A stretch of DNA of 50,434 bases from CAYPHJ01 sp964410485 (GCA_964410485.1 CAYPHJ010000022.1:1-50434), one strand, 5' to 3'. Shown: positions 16,382 through 25,482, counted from the first letter of the stretch. The notes: generated by a model not told the origin, from the sequence alone. Translations and numbers: made by a program.

Positions 16382-16436
16382 CCCACTGGAATTCTGCGGG
16401 TGTGAGCGTTCCAGACGCCATCCGCAGCCGCTGACG

Positions 16437-16497
16437 AGTGGTGGAGTATTGGTTTTCGAACCCATAGCTCCATTACTCCACCACTCCAATACTCCAG
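16437..16497. repeat. Second TGGAGTAN-word foldback
   Basis: The left arm has GTGGTGGAGTATTGG (about 16439-16452). The right arm has ACTCCACCACTCCAATACTCC words (about 16475-16496). The same 8-nt word family as at 10340-10399 again fills the gap between two genes of the catabolic block. Confidence 0.8.
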
Positions 16498-16519
16498 TTC
16501 CTTGGCGGCGGCGCGCACG

Positions 16520-18397
16520 ATGAGGACAAGCCTGACCGGGGTTTGGGATATTGCCGCCCAATTGGCGTTGGGCGGCATTGCCGTTTTTTATCTTGGTGCG
16601 GCAGCCTACGGAGTAGTTTCGCTACAATTTCATCGCGGTATCGCTTTACTCTTCAGCCTAGTTGCAGGTTTTCTCCTCTTCCGCGGTTTGCCCAATTCTC
16701 GTTCCGATCGGCCGTCCCTAGCCGACCTTTTTTTCATAGCGCTTTCCGCCGTCGGAGTCTGGTACTGGATTCTCGAACATGAAAATGTCGCCTATCGCGC
16801 GGGCGCCTATACGGCTGTGGATGTCGCGATGGGAACGGCCGTCACAGTCTTGTCGCTCGAAGTCGCCCGAAGGGTTCTTGGCCGCCCCATAGTGTTCGTC
16901 GCCATACTGGCGGTCCTCTATGCCTATTTCGGCGCTCATTTGCCCATGGTGATCGGACACCGTGGGTTCGATCTTCGCCGCATCATTGAATACGTCTATC
17001 TCACGTCCGACGGAATCTTTGGCATCATGGCCGAAGTTGTCGCCAGCTACATCATCCCGTTCGTTGTGTTTGGCGCTTTCATGATGCGGGCGGGTGTCGC
17101 CGGCCTTTTCATGGATCTATCGCTGGCTCTCCTCGGACGGACCGCTGGCGGTCCAGCTCAGGTAGCCGTATTGTCGAGCGCTCTTTTCGGTTCGATCAAC
17201 GGCAGCCCCATTGCCAACACCGCGACCACGGGCTCGATCACAATACCGCTGATGAAGCGCGGCGGCTTTCCCCCTCACATTGCGGGAGCTGTGGAAGCAG
17301 CGGCATCCACCGGCGGAATGATTCTCCCGCCGATTATGGGGGCCGGGGCTTTTATCATGTCGGAGATGACCCGTGTTCCCTATGTCGATATAGTAAAAAT
17401 CTCCGTCATACCCGCTCTCCTTTACTTTCTCTCTGTTGCCCTCATGGTCCATTTTGAGTCCCGTAAGCTAGGTTTGAGTGGTCTCAAAAAATCGGAGCTT
17501 CCCGGTTTGGGGCAGGTGCTCAAAGCAAGCTGGTATCTATTTTTACCGGTTGTCGTGCTGGTGGGGTTATTGATCCGCGGTTTTTCGCCTCCGCTTTCGG
17601 TCGTGTATGCCACGGCTGCAACGGTCGTGGTCAGTTGGTTTCGGCCGGACACCCGAATGGGCCCAAGGGAAATCTGGCAAGCGCTGGTCGATGGCGGGCG
17701 CTCATCCGTCTTTGTCGCCGCCGTCACTGGAGCAGTCGGTGTCATCATCGGTATCGTGGCGTTGACCGGCATCGGCATCCGTTTTTCTACCATCGTGACG
17801 CTGCTCAGCGGCGACAGTCTCTTAGCGGCTCTGGTGTTTATTACCCTGGCTTCGTTCATCCTTGGCCTCGGGTTGCCGATCACCGCCGCGTATCTCGTGG
17901 TGGCAGCAACGGCTGCTCCTGCACTGACCGAGTTTGGCTTACCTTTGATAGCGGCCCATCTGATCATCTTCTGGCTCAGCCTGGACTCCAACATTACCCC
18001 TCCTGTAGCCCTCGGCGCCTATACTGCAGCTGCCATCGCCCAAGCAGATCCGTGGAAAACCGGCTGGAACAGTTTCAGGTTTGCCAAGATGATCTACGTC
18101 ATGCCGGTGCTGTTCGCCTACACACATCTCTTGTTGACGGGTACACCGGCGCAAAATGCCTGGGCCATCGCCTCCGCAATCATTGGAACGGTGGCATTTT
18201 CGATCATGAGCACCGCTTTTTTCCTGACCCGCACCACAGTTCTCGAATGGTTGGCGCTTGCTTGTGCTACCGTATTGGCCTTTATACCTTCTATTGCGTC
18301 CGACGTGGCCGCATTTGCCATTTTCGTTGCAGTTTATCTGCACCAGCGTAAACGCATCGGCGCACAAACCGCGGCCCTACGTGACGCAAGCGGGTAG
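16520..18397 (+). CDS. Fused TRAP transporter permease (DctQ-DctM, TAXI type)
   Basis: From ATG 16520 the permease has 625 residues; a TTG at 16502 is the alternative start. About four N-terminal helices form the small DctQ-like part and about twelve or more form the large DctM-like part, the 4TM/12TM fusion typical of TAXI systems. Diagnostic stretches are LFGSINGSPIANTATTGSITIP, split by helices, EAAASTGGMILPPIMGAGAF and a second half with LGLGLPITAAYLV. It uses ion gradients to import the ligand captured by the TAXI protein encoded immediately upstream. The last 60 residues form additional hydrophobic segments. Confidence 0.92.
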   Translation: MRTSLTGVWDIAAQLALGGIAVFYLGAAAYGVVSLQFHRGIALLFSLVAGFLLFRGLPNSRSDRPSLADLFFIALSAVGVWYWILEHENVAYRAGAYTAVDVAMGTAVTVLSLEVARRVLGRPIVFVAILAVLYAYFGAHLPMVIGHRGFDLRRIIEYVYLTSDGIFGIMAEVVASYIIPFVVFGAFMMRAGVAGLFMDLSLALLGRTAGGPAQVAVLSSALFGSINGSPIANTATTGSITIPLMKRGGFPPHIAGAVEAAASTGGMILPPIMGAGAFIMSEMTRVPYVDIVKISVIPALLYFLSVALMVHFESRKLGLSGLKKSELPGLGQVLKASWYLFLPVVVLVGLLIRGFSPPLSVVYATAATVVVSWFRPDTRMGPREIWQALVDGGRSSVFVAAVTGAVGVIIGIVALTGIGIRFSTIVTLLSGDSLLAALVFITLASFILGLGLPITAAYLVVAATAAPALTEFGLPLIAAHLIIFWLSLDSNITPPVALGAYTAAAIAQADPWKTGWNSFRFAKMIYVMPVLFAYTHLLLTGTPAQNAWAIASAIIGTVAFSIMSTAFFLTRTTVLEWLALACATVLAFIPSIASDVAAFAIFVAVYLHQRKRIGAQTAALRDASG

Positions 18398-18430
18398 ATC
18401 AAGAAACAGGGACGCGGGTCAACGAGTATC

Positions 18431-18760
18431 ATGGCTGAAAAAGAGAAATGTCCACGAGCGGAGCAATCTTCCCCGCAAGCGCCGGAAGCTCCCTTCGGCG
18501 AGCCGGTAGTCGTGCCGATCGAAGACTCAATCGATCTCCATCCGTTTTCTCCACAAGACATTCCCAGCGTCGTTGAAGAATATCTACGGGAGTGCCTCGA
18601 GGCCGGCATCTATGAAGCCCGGTTAATCCACGGCAGGGGAAAGGGAATTCAGCGTCGCATCATTCGCTCGCTCCTGGAGAAGCACCCCAACGTCGTATCG
18701 GTAACCGACGCGCCGCCCGAAGCGGGCGGCTGGGGCGCCACGATCGTGCGTTTGAGATGA
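18431..18760 (+). CDS. Smr-domain protein
   Basis: The 109-residue protein has a flexible, Pro-rich N-terminus (about 1-30) and then an Smr domain. It shows the IDLHPFSP motif (DLHxx), the LIHGRGKGIQR motif and the closing GGWGATIVRL strand. Stand-alone Smr proteins are nucleic-acid binding or nicking proteins related to the MutS2 C-terminus; the HGRG motif is the conserved loop. It follows the TRAP permease by 33 bp, perhaps by chance. Its role here is unknown. Confidence 0.85.
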   Translation: MAEKEKCPRAEQSSPQAPEAPFGEPVVVPIEDSIDLHPFSPQDIPSVVEEYLRECLEAGIYEARLIHGRGKGIQRRIIRSLLEKHPNVVSVTDAPPEAGGWGATIVRLR

Positions 18761-18824
18761 GTCTCCTGTCTCGCGTCCCAAGTCTCGGGTTTTGGGAGGC
18801 GGAGCTCAGGACCCGGGACCAGGG
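18761..18824. repeat. Foldback of TCTCGGG-type words
   Basis: GTCTCCTGTCTCGCGTCCC and AGTCTCGGGTTTTGGG on the left face CAGGACCCGGGACCAGG on the right, giving imperfect pairing. It sits between the convergent Smr and lspA genes and belongs to the same word family as 12547-12610. Confidence 0.6.
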
Positions 18825-18842
18825 TTGCGTAAAACGGCGTCG

Positions 18843-19340
18843 TCAGCGGCGGCTAAACGGATCTTCCCCTTTAGCTTTAATGAGATAGTAAATCGTGACG
18901 AGAACGCCGATCGTAATGAAACTATCGGCGACGTTGAAAGCCGGCCAATGAAGATTTCCCCAATAGAAATCAAGGAAATCGATGACTTCACCATAGACTA
19001 TGCGATCGATCAAATTGCCAACGGCGCCGCCCAGGATGAAGCTGAGCGCTGTAATTAGCCCCGTTTCTTTTGGCGGTAATCGTCTCAGCATCGCGATAAT
19101 AAAGCCAATGGCAATAAGGGAAAAGGAGATCAGAAACGGAATGCGAAAAGCCGCCGCGCTACCCGCAAATATGCCAAACGCAGCCCCGGTGTTGCGGATG
19201 TACGTCAAATTGAAGAAACCCTCGATGATCGGTATGGAGTGGTGCAATGGCATCGTCTGATCGACGATGAATTTCGACACCTGATCGGTGATTACAATCA
19301 CCGCGAGCCAAGCCGTAGCGATTTTCGTTTTTATGTTCAA
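18843..19340 (-). CDS. lspA: Lipoprotein signal peptidase (signal peptidase II)
   Basis: The 165-residue membrane protein has four helices. It cleaves the signal peptide of lipoproteins after Lgt has modified the cysteine. The two catalytic aspartates are in GGAVGNLIDRI and FNVADSFITIG, both intact, and the N-terminal DQVSK motif is present. The only usable start in frame is TTG 19340, since a stop codon lies just upstream. It follows ileS on the minus strand; the ileS-lspA pairing is common in bacteria. A TGGAGTAN-word array (19382-19415) lies between the two. Confidence 0.95.
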   Translation of the reverse strand: MNIKTKIATAWLAVIVITDQVSKFIVDQTMPLHHSIPIIEGFFNLTYIRNTGAAFGIFAGSAAAFRIPFLISFSLIAIGFIIAMLRRLPPKETGLITALSFILGGAVGNLIDRIVYGEVIDFLDFYWGNLHWPAFNVADSFITIGVLVTIYYLIKAKGEDPFSRR

Positions 19341-19381
19341 GCCCGATAGTCCAGGTCAAGAGCGGAGTGACTTAGAAACCA

Positions 19382-19415
19382 ATACTTCGATGCTCCAGCA
19401 CTCCAACACTCCATT
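19382..19415. repeat. Inverse TGGAGTAN-word array
   Basis: GCTCCAGCACTCCAACACTCCA carries three inverse copies of the 8-9 nt word seen at 10340-10399 and 16437-16497, without a visible second arm. It lies in the ileS-lspA spacer. Confidence 0.65.
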
Positions 19416-19421
19416 TATGTG

Positions 19422-22400
19422 CTAAGACTCCTCTGCGGTGCTTCGGAAGCTGGTTTTGTCCAACTCTATTGTCAGCGGCTCGCCTTGGAGCTGGATGACC
19501 GCTCTGAACGCTCCGTCATCCAGCGGCTGACTTGTCATATCAATTGCCAATGTCTCGCCGCGAATGTATGCCGCGTGACTCTCAATCGCCTGACGGATCG
19601 CCAACGAGTCTGTCTCAAAATGCAACCGGATGCGGTCTTCCATTTCAAGACCCGCTTTCTTGCGCAGCTCCTGAACGTGCCGAACAATCTCCCGGGCCAT
19701 GCCCTCGCGCGCCAGCTCCTCGGTAATACGTACATCCAACATCACCTGCGTGTTGCGGTCGGCGATTCCGGCCCAGCCCTCAGGGGCTTTGACAGTGATC
19801 AGAAGGTCGCTACTGCCCAGGTGCGCAACGCCCCGGTCATGGACCAACTCCAATCCTTCCCCCCGCTGAAATTTTTCCACGATCGACGCAGGCTCGAGTT
19901 GAGCCAATGCTCGTTGCACGTCCTTCACCTGGTTGCCCAGTTCTGGTCCGAGGGTCTTGAGGTTCGGTTTCACCTCATATTTGAGCAACGTCCCTTGCGC
20001 GGGATCATGCAAGCTGACTTTCTTGACGTTCAGCTCATCGGCAATCTGTTCCGCAAACCGCACGACTGCATCGCGTTCAGGGCCAGAGGCAGCTTGAATC
20101 TTGATTTCCGCCAATGGCTGGCGCACTTTGATCCTCACGCTGTTTCTCACCGCCGATCCGAGAGAAACCAGCCGCAGCAGCGCATCCATTTCAGCCGAAA
20201 GCCCAGCGTCAATTCGATCCTTTTGCACTTGTGGGAACTCGCAGAGGTGCACGCTCAAGGGGCGCGCGCCGGTTAGTTCCTCGGCGTGAGTGCGCTCGAG
20301 GTTTTGGTACATGACTTCGGTCAAAAAGGGCATAACTGGCGCCATTAGCCTGGTCAGCGTCGTCAGCACAGTGTACAGGGTCTGATAAGCGGCCAGTTTA
20401 TCCGTGGTCTTTTCGCTTTTCCAAAAACGCCGGCGATTACGACGCACGTACCAGTTGCTCAACTTTTCCGCGACAAAGTCTTCGGCCGCCAGGCAAAAAG
20501 CCATCACATTGTACTCTTCAAACTCTCGCCGCGCGGTTTGGGTCAGCAGCTGCAGATCCGAAAGGATCCAGCGATCAATGTCCGGCCTTTCGTGGACAGG
20601 AATCGTCGGCCCCTCGGGATCAAAGCCATCCAGGCGTGCGTAATTACAGAAGAAGGCATAAGTGTTCCACAGTTTGAAGATGAAGCGGTTTCTAATGTCG
20701 TCGGCCGGACGATAACCAAAATTGATATTGTTGGCCGGGTTGTTTCGGCAAAACATCCAGCGCATCACATCAGCGCCCATGCGTTCCGCTGCCTCTTCGA
20801 AGGGGATAGCGTTTCCTTTCGATTTGTGCATCTCCTCGCCTTTTTCATCGCGCACCAGCGCATGACCGAGCAGGACCTTGAACGGCGCCCGCCCTTCCAT
20901 AAGTACGCTCATGGCAAGAAGAGCATAGAACCAGTTACGGAACTGCCCTGGGAAACATTCGGTGACAAAATCCGCGGGAAACCACTGCTCCCAGTACCCG
21001 CGCTCCCGGTTGTAGCCCAGCGTTGAGTAGGGCACGATCCCGGCATCAAGCCATGGATTGCCAACGTCCGGAATACGATTGGCCAAGCCGTCACACTTGA
21101 GACACCGCAGCCGCACCAGATCCACCCACGGTCGATGCGGACTGCGCCCTGCAAATTTGTTCCAGCCCGCCACAGCACGGCTTTTCAGCTCCTCATGACT
21201 GCCGATGACCTCGAAAGCGCCGCAGCTCTCGCATACCCAGATAGGCAGCGCAAGCCCCCAGTAACGCTTTTTGGAAATCATCCAGTCGCCCATATTTCTT
21301 AGCCAGTCGACCTCACGCTGGAGGCCAAATTCAGGGATCCAGCGGACGTCGTGGCACACGTTGATGATCGCGTCGCGCCAACGCATGTCGATGAACCATT
21401 CGTCAACCAGCCTGAACAAAAGCTCGGTCTTGCAACGCCAACAATGCGGATAATTATGCGGGTAACGCTCAGTGGCGATGAGCAGCCCTTTTTGCTGGAG
21501 ATTCGCCAAAATCCAATCTACTGTGGAGGGGTCGAGCGCTGACCGGCCCGCAAGCTCGCCGAAGCCTGGAACGAAAACTCCGATCTCATTGAGCGGGGCT
21601 ATGGGCACAAGGTTCTCCTGCTTCCCGAGGGCAAAATCTTCCTTGCCACAGCCCGGCGCGATATGGACAATGCCGGTACCTTCGGCTTCACTGACCGCCT
21701 CCCAGGGGACAACTCGATGGATATCACGGGCCGGCATGGATGGCCCCCACTGTTGCTTGATCGCAACTTCCGCGATCTCAGCGGTATAGCCGCCGGCATG
21801 GCTTTGCGCTTCAAATTCATCGAACGGCCCGTCGTAAGGCCAGCCGATCATTTCAGCTCCTGAGATCTCACCGACGATCTCGTATCCTCCTTTTTCCTTA
21901 AAAATCTGCTCGATGGATTTCAGCTTGGGAACTCCTTCAACCCACTCTTTCCTACGAAACTCCTCCTCCAGGCGCTGCGCCGTAAAAGCGCCTTTGGCCA
22001 GATAGTAAATAGCGTCCCGATGACGTATTTTTAGATACGTGAGATCCGGATGAACGGCAGCCGCGACATTACTGGTAAGCGTCCAGGGTGTCGTGGTCCA
22101 CACAAGAAGATTCTCGCCGCGCCGTTCACGCAAGGGGAAGCGTACAAAAACAGCCGAGTGCGCAACCCTCAAGTATCCTTCGTGCATTTCCATCTGGCTG
22201 ATTCCCACAGCACAGCGAGGGCACCATGGCATCGAGTCATACGCGCGGTAAATTAGTCCGCGCTCATGACACTTTTTTAAGAAGCTCCAGATCGTGTAAT
22301 TGTTTTCTTCGGACATGGTGAAGTAGCTGCGCCGCTGGTCGGGAGGCTTGAGCCAGTCTTCATCACGGTCCCAATCCATCCAGTAGCCCAGGCGAATCGA

Positions 22401-22832
22401 TTGTTCGGTCTGGATGCGGGCGAATTTATCCACCCGCTCCTTACATAAGTTGACAAAGCGTTCGATACTCGCAAAGCGATCACGCGGTATCAGATTTTCA
22501 ATGTCTTGCTTTGACTGGAGCCCAAGTTCCTTCTCAACCTCCACCTCAACCCACAAGCCCTGGCAATCAAACCCATTTTGATAGCGTAGCTCCCGCCCTG
22601 CCATAGCGAAGTAACGATTGTAGGTATCTTTGTAGGTTCGACCCCAGGCATGGTGTACGCCCATCGGGTTATTGGCAGTGATGGGACCGTCAAGAAAAGA
22701 CCACTTCGGTTTGCCACGATTCTTCTCTCGCAGGCGCTCAAACGCGCTGGTGCGCTGCCAAAAATCCAGGATCGACCTCTCGAGCTCCGGGAAGTCAACT
22801 TCGGTAACTACCTTGTTGAAGTTCGAAGACAT
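19422..22832 (-). CDS. ileS: Isoleucyl-tRNA synthetase
   Basis: This class I synthetase of 1136 residues charges tRNA-Ile. The HIGH-type motif is present in the form PMGVHHAWG (about residues 56-64). The editing domain has LLVWTTTPWTLTSN and the KMSKS loop reads HKSKGN (about residue 670). The anticodon-binding domain contains WYVRRNRRRFW, the family-typical feature. The length and the HIGH variant place it away from the E. coli type and nearer the longer, eukaryote-like IleS2 group; that placement is by eye. No T-box leader is seen in the short upstream spacer. Confidence 0.95.
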   Translation of the reverse strand: MSSNFNKVVTEVDFPELERSILDFWQRTSAFERLREKNRGKPKWSFLDGPITANNPMGVHHAWGRTYKDTYNRYFAMAGRELRYQNGFDCQGLWVEVEVEKELGLQSKQDIENLIPRDRFASIERFVNLCKERVDKFARIQTEQSIRLGYWMDWDRDEDWLKPPDQRRSYFTMSEENNYTIWSFLKKCHERGLIYRAYDSMPWCPRCAVGISQMEMHEGYLRVAHSAVFVRFPLRERRGENLLVWTTTPWTLTSNVAAAVHPDLTYLKIRHRDAIYYLAKGAFTAQRLEEEFRRKEWVEGVPKLKSIEQIFKEKGGYEIVGEISGAEMIGWPYDGPFDEFEAQSHAGGYTAEIAEVAIKQQWGPSMPARDIHRVVPWEAVSEAEGTGIVHIAPGCGKEDFALGKQENLVPIAPLNEIGVFVPGFGELAGRSALDPSTVDWILANLQQKGLLIATERYPHNYPHCWRCKTELLFRLVDEWFIDMRWRDAIINVCHDVRWIPEFGLQREVDWLRNMGDWMISKKRYWGLALPIWVCESCGAFEVIGSHEELKSRAVAGWNKFAGRSPHRPWVDLVRLRCLKCDGLANRIPDVGNPWLDAGIVPYSTLGYNRERGYWEQWFPADFVTECFPGQFRNWFYALLAMSVLMEGRAPFKVLLGHALVRDEKGEEMHKSKGNAIPFEEAAERMGADVMRWMFCRNNPANNINFGYRPADDIRNRFIFKLWNTYAFFCNYARLDGFDPEGPTIPVHERPDIDRWILSDLQLLTQTARREFEEYNVMAFCLAAEDFVAEKLSNWYVRRNRRRFWKSEKTTDKLAAYQTLYTVLTTLTRLMAPVMPFLTEVMYQNLERTHAEELTGARPLSVHLCEFPQVQKDRIDAGLSAEMDALLRLVSLGSAVRNSVRIKVRQPLAEIKIQAASGPERDAVVRFAEQIADELNVKKVSLHDPAQGTLLKYEVKPNLKTLGPELGNQVKDVQRALAQLEPASIVEKFQRGEGLELVHDRGVAHLGSSDLLITVKAPEGWAGIADRNTQVMLDVRITEELAREGMAREIVRHVQELRKKAGLEMEDRIRLHFETDSLAIRQAIESHAAYIRGETLAIDMTSQPLDDGAFRAVIQLQGEPLTIELDKTSFRSTAEES

Positions 22833-22983
22833 AACAAAAAGATGGCTCCTGCCCAGCAGAACGACAGTTTAATTAGTACTCTATGGCAGCAAGATTATCT
22901 AGACCCATGAAGATCTTACGGCAGCTTGAGCTATGTGTGAGACTGTCGGCGGGGAAAAACCGGCTTTGGCGCAGCTATCTCTG

Positions 22984-23376
22984 CTACTTGTGATTATTAT
23001 TCTTGTGGTTGTTCAAACCTCTCACCATACGAAAGGCAAACTTATTCGCTTTGTTTTCGGCATCAGCCCAGAACACATAGTGGCCCAGCTCGTGATACAC
23101 CATATTGATCCATTGGCGTTCCGATTTGTGTTTTCTGCCGTTCTTCCAGTTCTCAGGATGAACCAAATAAATGAGACCGTCTTCGTAGGTTTTTCCCGCT
23201 GTTTTTCCCCAGTCAATATATTCATACCATTCCACTCTGGGGTTTCTGAGATGGTAAAAGCGGCAAAGAATGGCCACCGCTTTCTTAAAGTCTTGGGCCT
23301 TGTATTCATGAAAAAACCCAGACAGGAGACGGTCTACGAGTCGACGTTCTTTCAAAGACGGCAATATCATCCGCAT
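22984..23376 (-). CDS. Small putative zinc metallopeptidase (ImmA/IrrE-like HELGH)
   Basis: ATG 23376, with GAGG upstream, gives about 130 residues; GTG 23382 and ATG 23370 are alternatives. The C-terminal third contains HELGHYVFW followed by ENKANKFAFRMV, matching the HExxH plus downstream Glu arrangement of ImmA/IrrE (M78) peptidases. The N-terminal half is helical and charged, with many aromatic residues (VEWYEYIDWGKTAGKTY). It ends with a low-complexity Asn/His/Lys tail. No HTH partner regulator, the usual companion of ImmA, lies next to it. It could also be an unrelated small gluzincin. Confidence 0.6.
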   Translation of the reverse strand: MRMILPSLKERRLVDRLLSGFFHEYKAQDFKKAVAILCRFYHLRNPRVEWYEYIDWGKTAGKTYEDGLIYLVHPENWKNGRKHKSERQWINMVYHELGHYVFWADAENKANKFAFRMVRGLNNHKNNNHK

Positions 23377-23589
23377 ACGCACGACCTCTTCGGCTTAGCC
23401 CCAGATTTTGTACCATAAATAAACTCCAATAAAAACTGTTGCGGGTTGAACCGACACGTAGAGATCCGGCGTAAGTTACTGGAAATTATAGCATTTCAGG
23501 AAATATACCCGCCTCCTGGCCGGCTTTAACGGAAAGCTGCGCGCACTCCTTGCGAGTGCGGCAAAAGTGTCGTAGATTGGCCTACTTTT

Positions 23590-24597
23590 ATGGCGCGGCG
23601 AGCTTTTCGCTGGAGTCTCAGCCAATGCCCAGATATCCGCTGGTTCAGTGAGAGAGGCGCCCGTTTGGCCATTTGGACGGGTCTGAAAACGGGTTGCTTT
23701 GCGGCTAGGATTCTGCCGCGCTCCTGGCTGTATTGGACATCCGACAAGCTTGCGGATTTGGCTTTCCACTTCGCCAGTGGTTTTCGCATCAGATCGGAAA
23801 GAAACGTTTCGCTGGCTTTTGCCCATGAACTGAGTGCAGCCAAAGTTAGGCAAACCGTCCGAGCTTCTTTGCGGCACTTTTTCCGTGATTTCGTCGATAT
23901 CGTGGTTGGTTTAGCCGGGCCGCCGGAACAATTTCGCTCTGAAGTTCCGATTGACGGGACCGCGCACTTGGACGCCGCGCTAGCGACGGGTAGAGGCGTG
24001 ATCGTTATCAGCGCGCATTTGGGTAACTTTCTCCTTCTGGGCGTGCGTTTGGCGATGGAAGGATACGCCGTCAACGTTCTTGTGAATCAACCGAGAAATG
24101 GACAGTTTGCGTGGCTCATGAGTGAGCATCGCGCCCAGGCCCGGCACAACACAATTTATGCCCGGCCGAAGCGCGACGCGTTGCGCGAGCTATCAAAGGT
24201 ATTGCGGCACAATGAGATCGCGGTGATCATTGCCGATGAACACCGTCGGGGATCCGGCATCGAGGTCCCTTTCTTTGGCCATACGGTTTTGGCGCGGCGC
24301 GGGCCAGTTACCATGGCGCTGCGCACGGGGGCGGCAGTGGTGCCGGCGTATCTCGCGCGCGACAGTAACGGAGCGCTGAAACTTACGATCGAGCCCGAGC
24401 TTCAACTCGTGCGCTCCGCGAGCAGCAGCGCTATACGAGAAAACGTCATCGCCGTGACGCGATGGTTGGAAAAGACCGTACGTGCGTACTCGAACCAATG
24501 GAATTGGATGAACATTCACTGGCAAGACAGCAGCCGCAGCCGTCTGAGCGAAACAGGCACAAAGATAGCAGAGGTGACTAAGAGCCACGGACCATAA
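23590..24597 (+). CDS. LpxL/HtrB-type acyltransferase with altered active-site motif
   Basis: The 335-residue protein resembles the late lipid A acyltransferases. It has an N-terminal amphipathic or membrane segment, VIVISAHLGNF at the active site (His143), ADEHRRGSGIEVPFFG in the middle, TGAAVVPAYL, and near the C-terminus NQWNWMNIHW, the equivalent of the family's PEQWFW region. LpxL members use HX4(D/E). Here the position five after His143 is Leu148, so the acidic residue is missing. It may still act on lipid A or on another lipid such as phosphatidylinositol mannoside-like substrates, or it may have lost activity. Confidence 0.75.
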   Translation: MARRAFRWSLSQCPDIRWFSERGARLAIWTGLKTGCFAARILPRSWLYWTSDKLADLAFHFASGFRIRSERNVSLAFAHELSAAKVRQTVRASLRHFFRDFVDIVVGLAGPPEQFRSEVPIDGTAHLDAALATGRGVIVISAHLGNFLLLGVRLAMEGYAVNVLVNQPRNGQFAWLMSEHRAQARHNTIYARPKRDALRELSKVLRHNEIAVIIADEHRRGSGIEVPFFGHTVLARRGPVTMALRTGAAVVPAYLARDSNGALKLTIEPELQLVRSASSSAIRENVIAVTRWLEKTVRAYSNQWNWMNIHWQDSSRSRLSETGTKIAEVTKSHGP

Positions 24598-24679
24598 AGA
24601 AACAGCCTCTGCTTCGGTTATTTTGAATCCTTGAGCGAGACTCGGAACCGGTTCGAAGCGTAGCGAGTTGAAAGGGGAC

Positions 24680-25435
24680 ATGTTGAGTGTGAAGATCGGA
24701 AAGAAAGAATTAGAAGAGCTGAAACGGAAAGTCGCGCTCGGTAATCGGATCATGTTCCACCAGGGACTGGCCGACTATCATGGTCATGTGAGCGCGCGCA
24801 TTCCCGGCACGCGGCAGTTCTTGATTAAACCCGTGCTGGCGCCCCTTGGCACGATTTCCAGCAAAGATATCATCCAAGTAGATATCGACGAGTACAAAAA
24901 GGTCTGCGAGGAAAACTGGGCCAAAGCTGGCAACAAGCGCGCAGTCACGCGCCTGAAGGTTCCGCCGCGTGAAACCATGATTCACGCCTCGGTATACGAG
25001 TCACGCGCGGACGTCAATTCAGTGGTTCACACGCACCAGCCGCTGGCCACGGCCTTTTCCACAGCTGGGGTGCCGTTGCGGCCGATTTACAATCAGGCGG
25101 CCGTTTTTGCGCCCGAAACACCGATTTTTCCCAGTCCTAGACTCATCTACACCGTGCAAGACGGAAAGGAGATCTGCGCAACCCTCGGTTACCGCATGGC
25201 AATGCTGCTGCAAGGTCACGGCGTCGTTGTGGTCGGCGATAGCTTGGAATATGCTACCGTCCATGCAATCTATCTGGAACGGACAGCGCACATGCAATGG
25301 GTGGCAAGCTCGATCGGTAGACCTGTCGACATGCCGCAGAAGGACATCGACTACATGAAGGAAAACATGGTGTACCGCTCATACGACGCTTTCGCTTATT
25401 TCAGATCGCTTTTGCCCAAAGGGAGCCAATTATAG
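24680..25435 (+). CDS. Class II aldolase/adducin-family protein
   Basis: The 251-residue protein starts at ATG 24680 (AAAGGGGA lies just upstream; TTG 24683 and GTG 24689 are alternatives). Class II aldolase landmarks are present: the catalytic Glu in PRETMIHASVYESR, the metal-binding pair HTHQP (about residue 116) and the third His in QGHGVVVVG (about residue 178). Members act as aldolases, epimerases or decarboxylases on small hydroxy acids and sugar phosphates. It precedes the second UbiD gene by 132 bp on the same strand, so both may serve one catabolic route; this is inferred. Confidence 0.88.
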   Translation: MLSVKIGKKELEELKRKVALGNRIMFHQGLADYHGHVSARIPGTRQFLIKPVLAPLGTISSKDIIQVDIDEYKKVCEENWAKAGNKRAVTRLKVPPRETMIHASVYESRADVNSVVHTHQPLATAFSTAGVPLRPIYNQAAVFAPETPIFPSPRLIYTVQDGKEICATLGYRMAMLLQGHGVVVVGDSLEYATVHAIYLERTAHMQWVASSIGRPVDMPQKDIDYMKENMVYRSYDAFAYFRSLLPKGSQL

Positions 25436-25463
25436 TAAAGAGCGCGACGTAAAGGGTACACGG

Positions 25464-25482
25464 TCGTTCGTGTGCTCGTGGT
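25464..25482. repeat. Degenerate single arm of CACGAAG-type repeat
   Basis: CGTTCGTGTGCTCGTGGTG resembles the right arm of the foldback at 3957-3986 but has lost several positions. No left arm is visible. It lies between the aldolase and UbiD genes. Confidence 0.4.
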
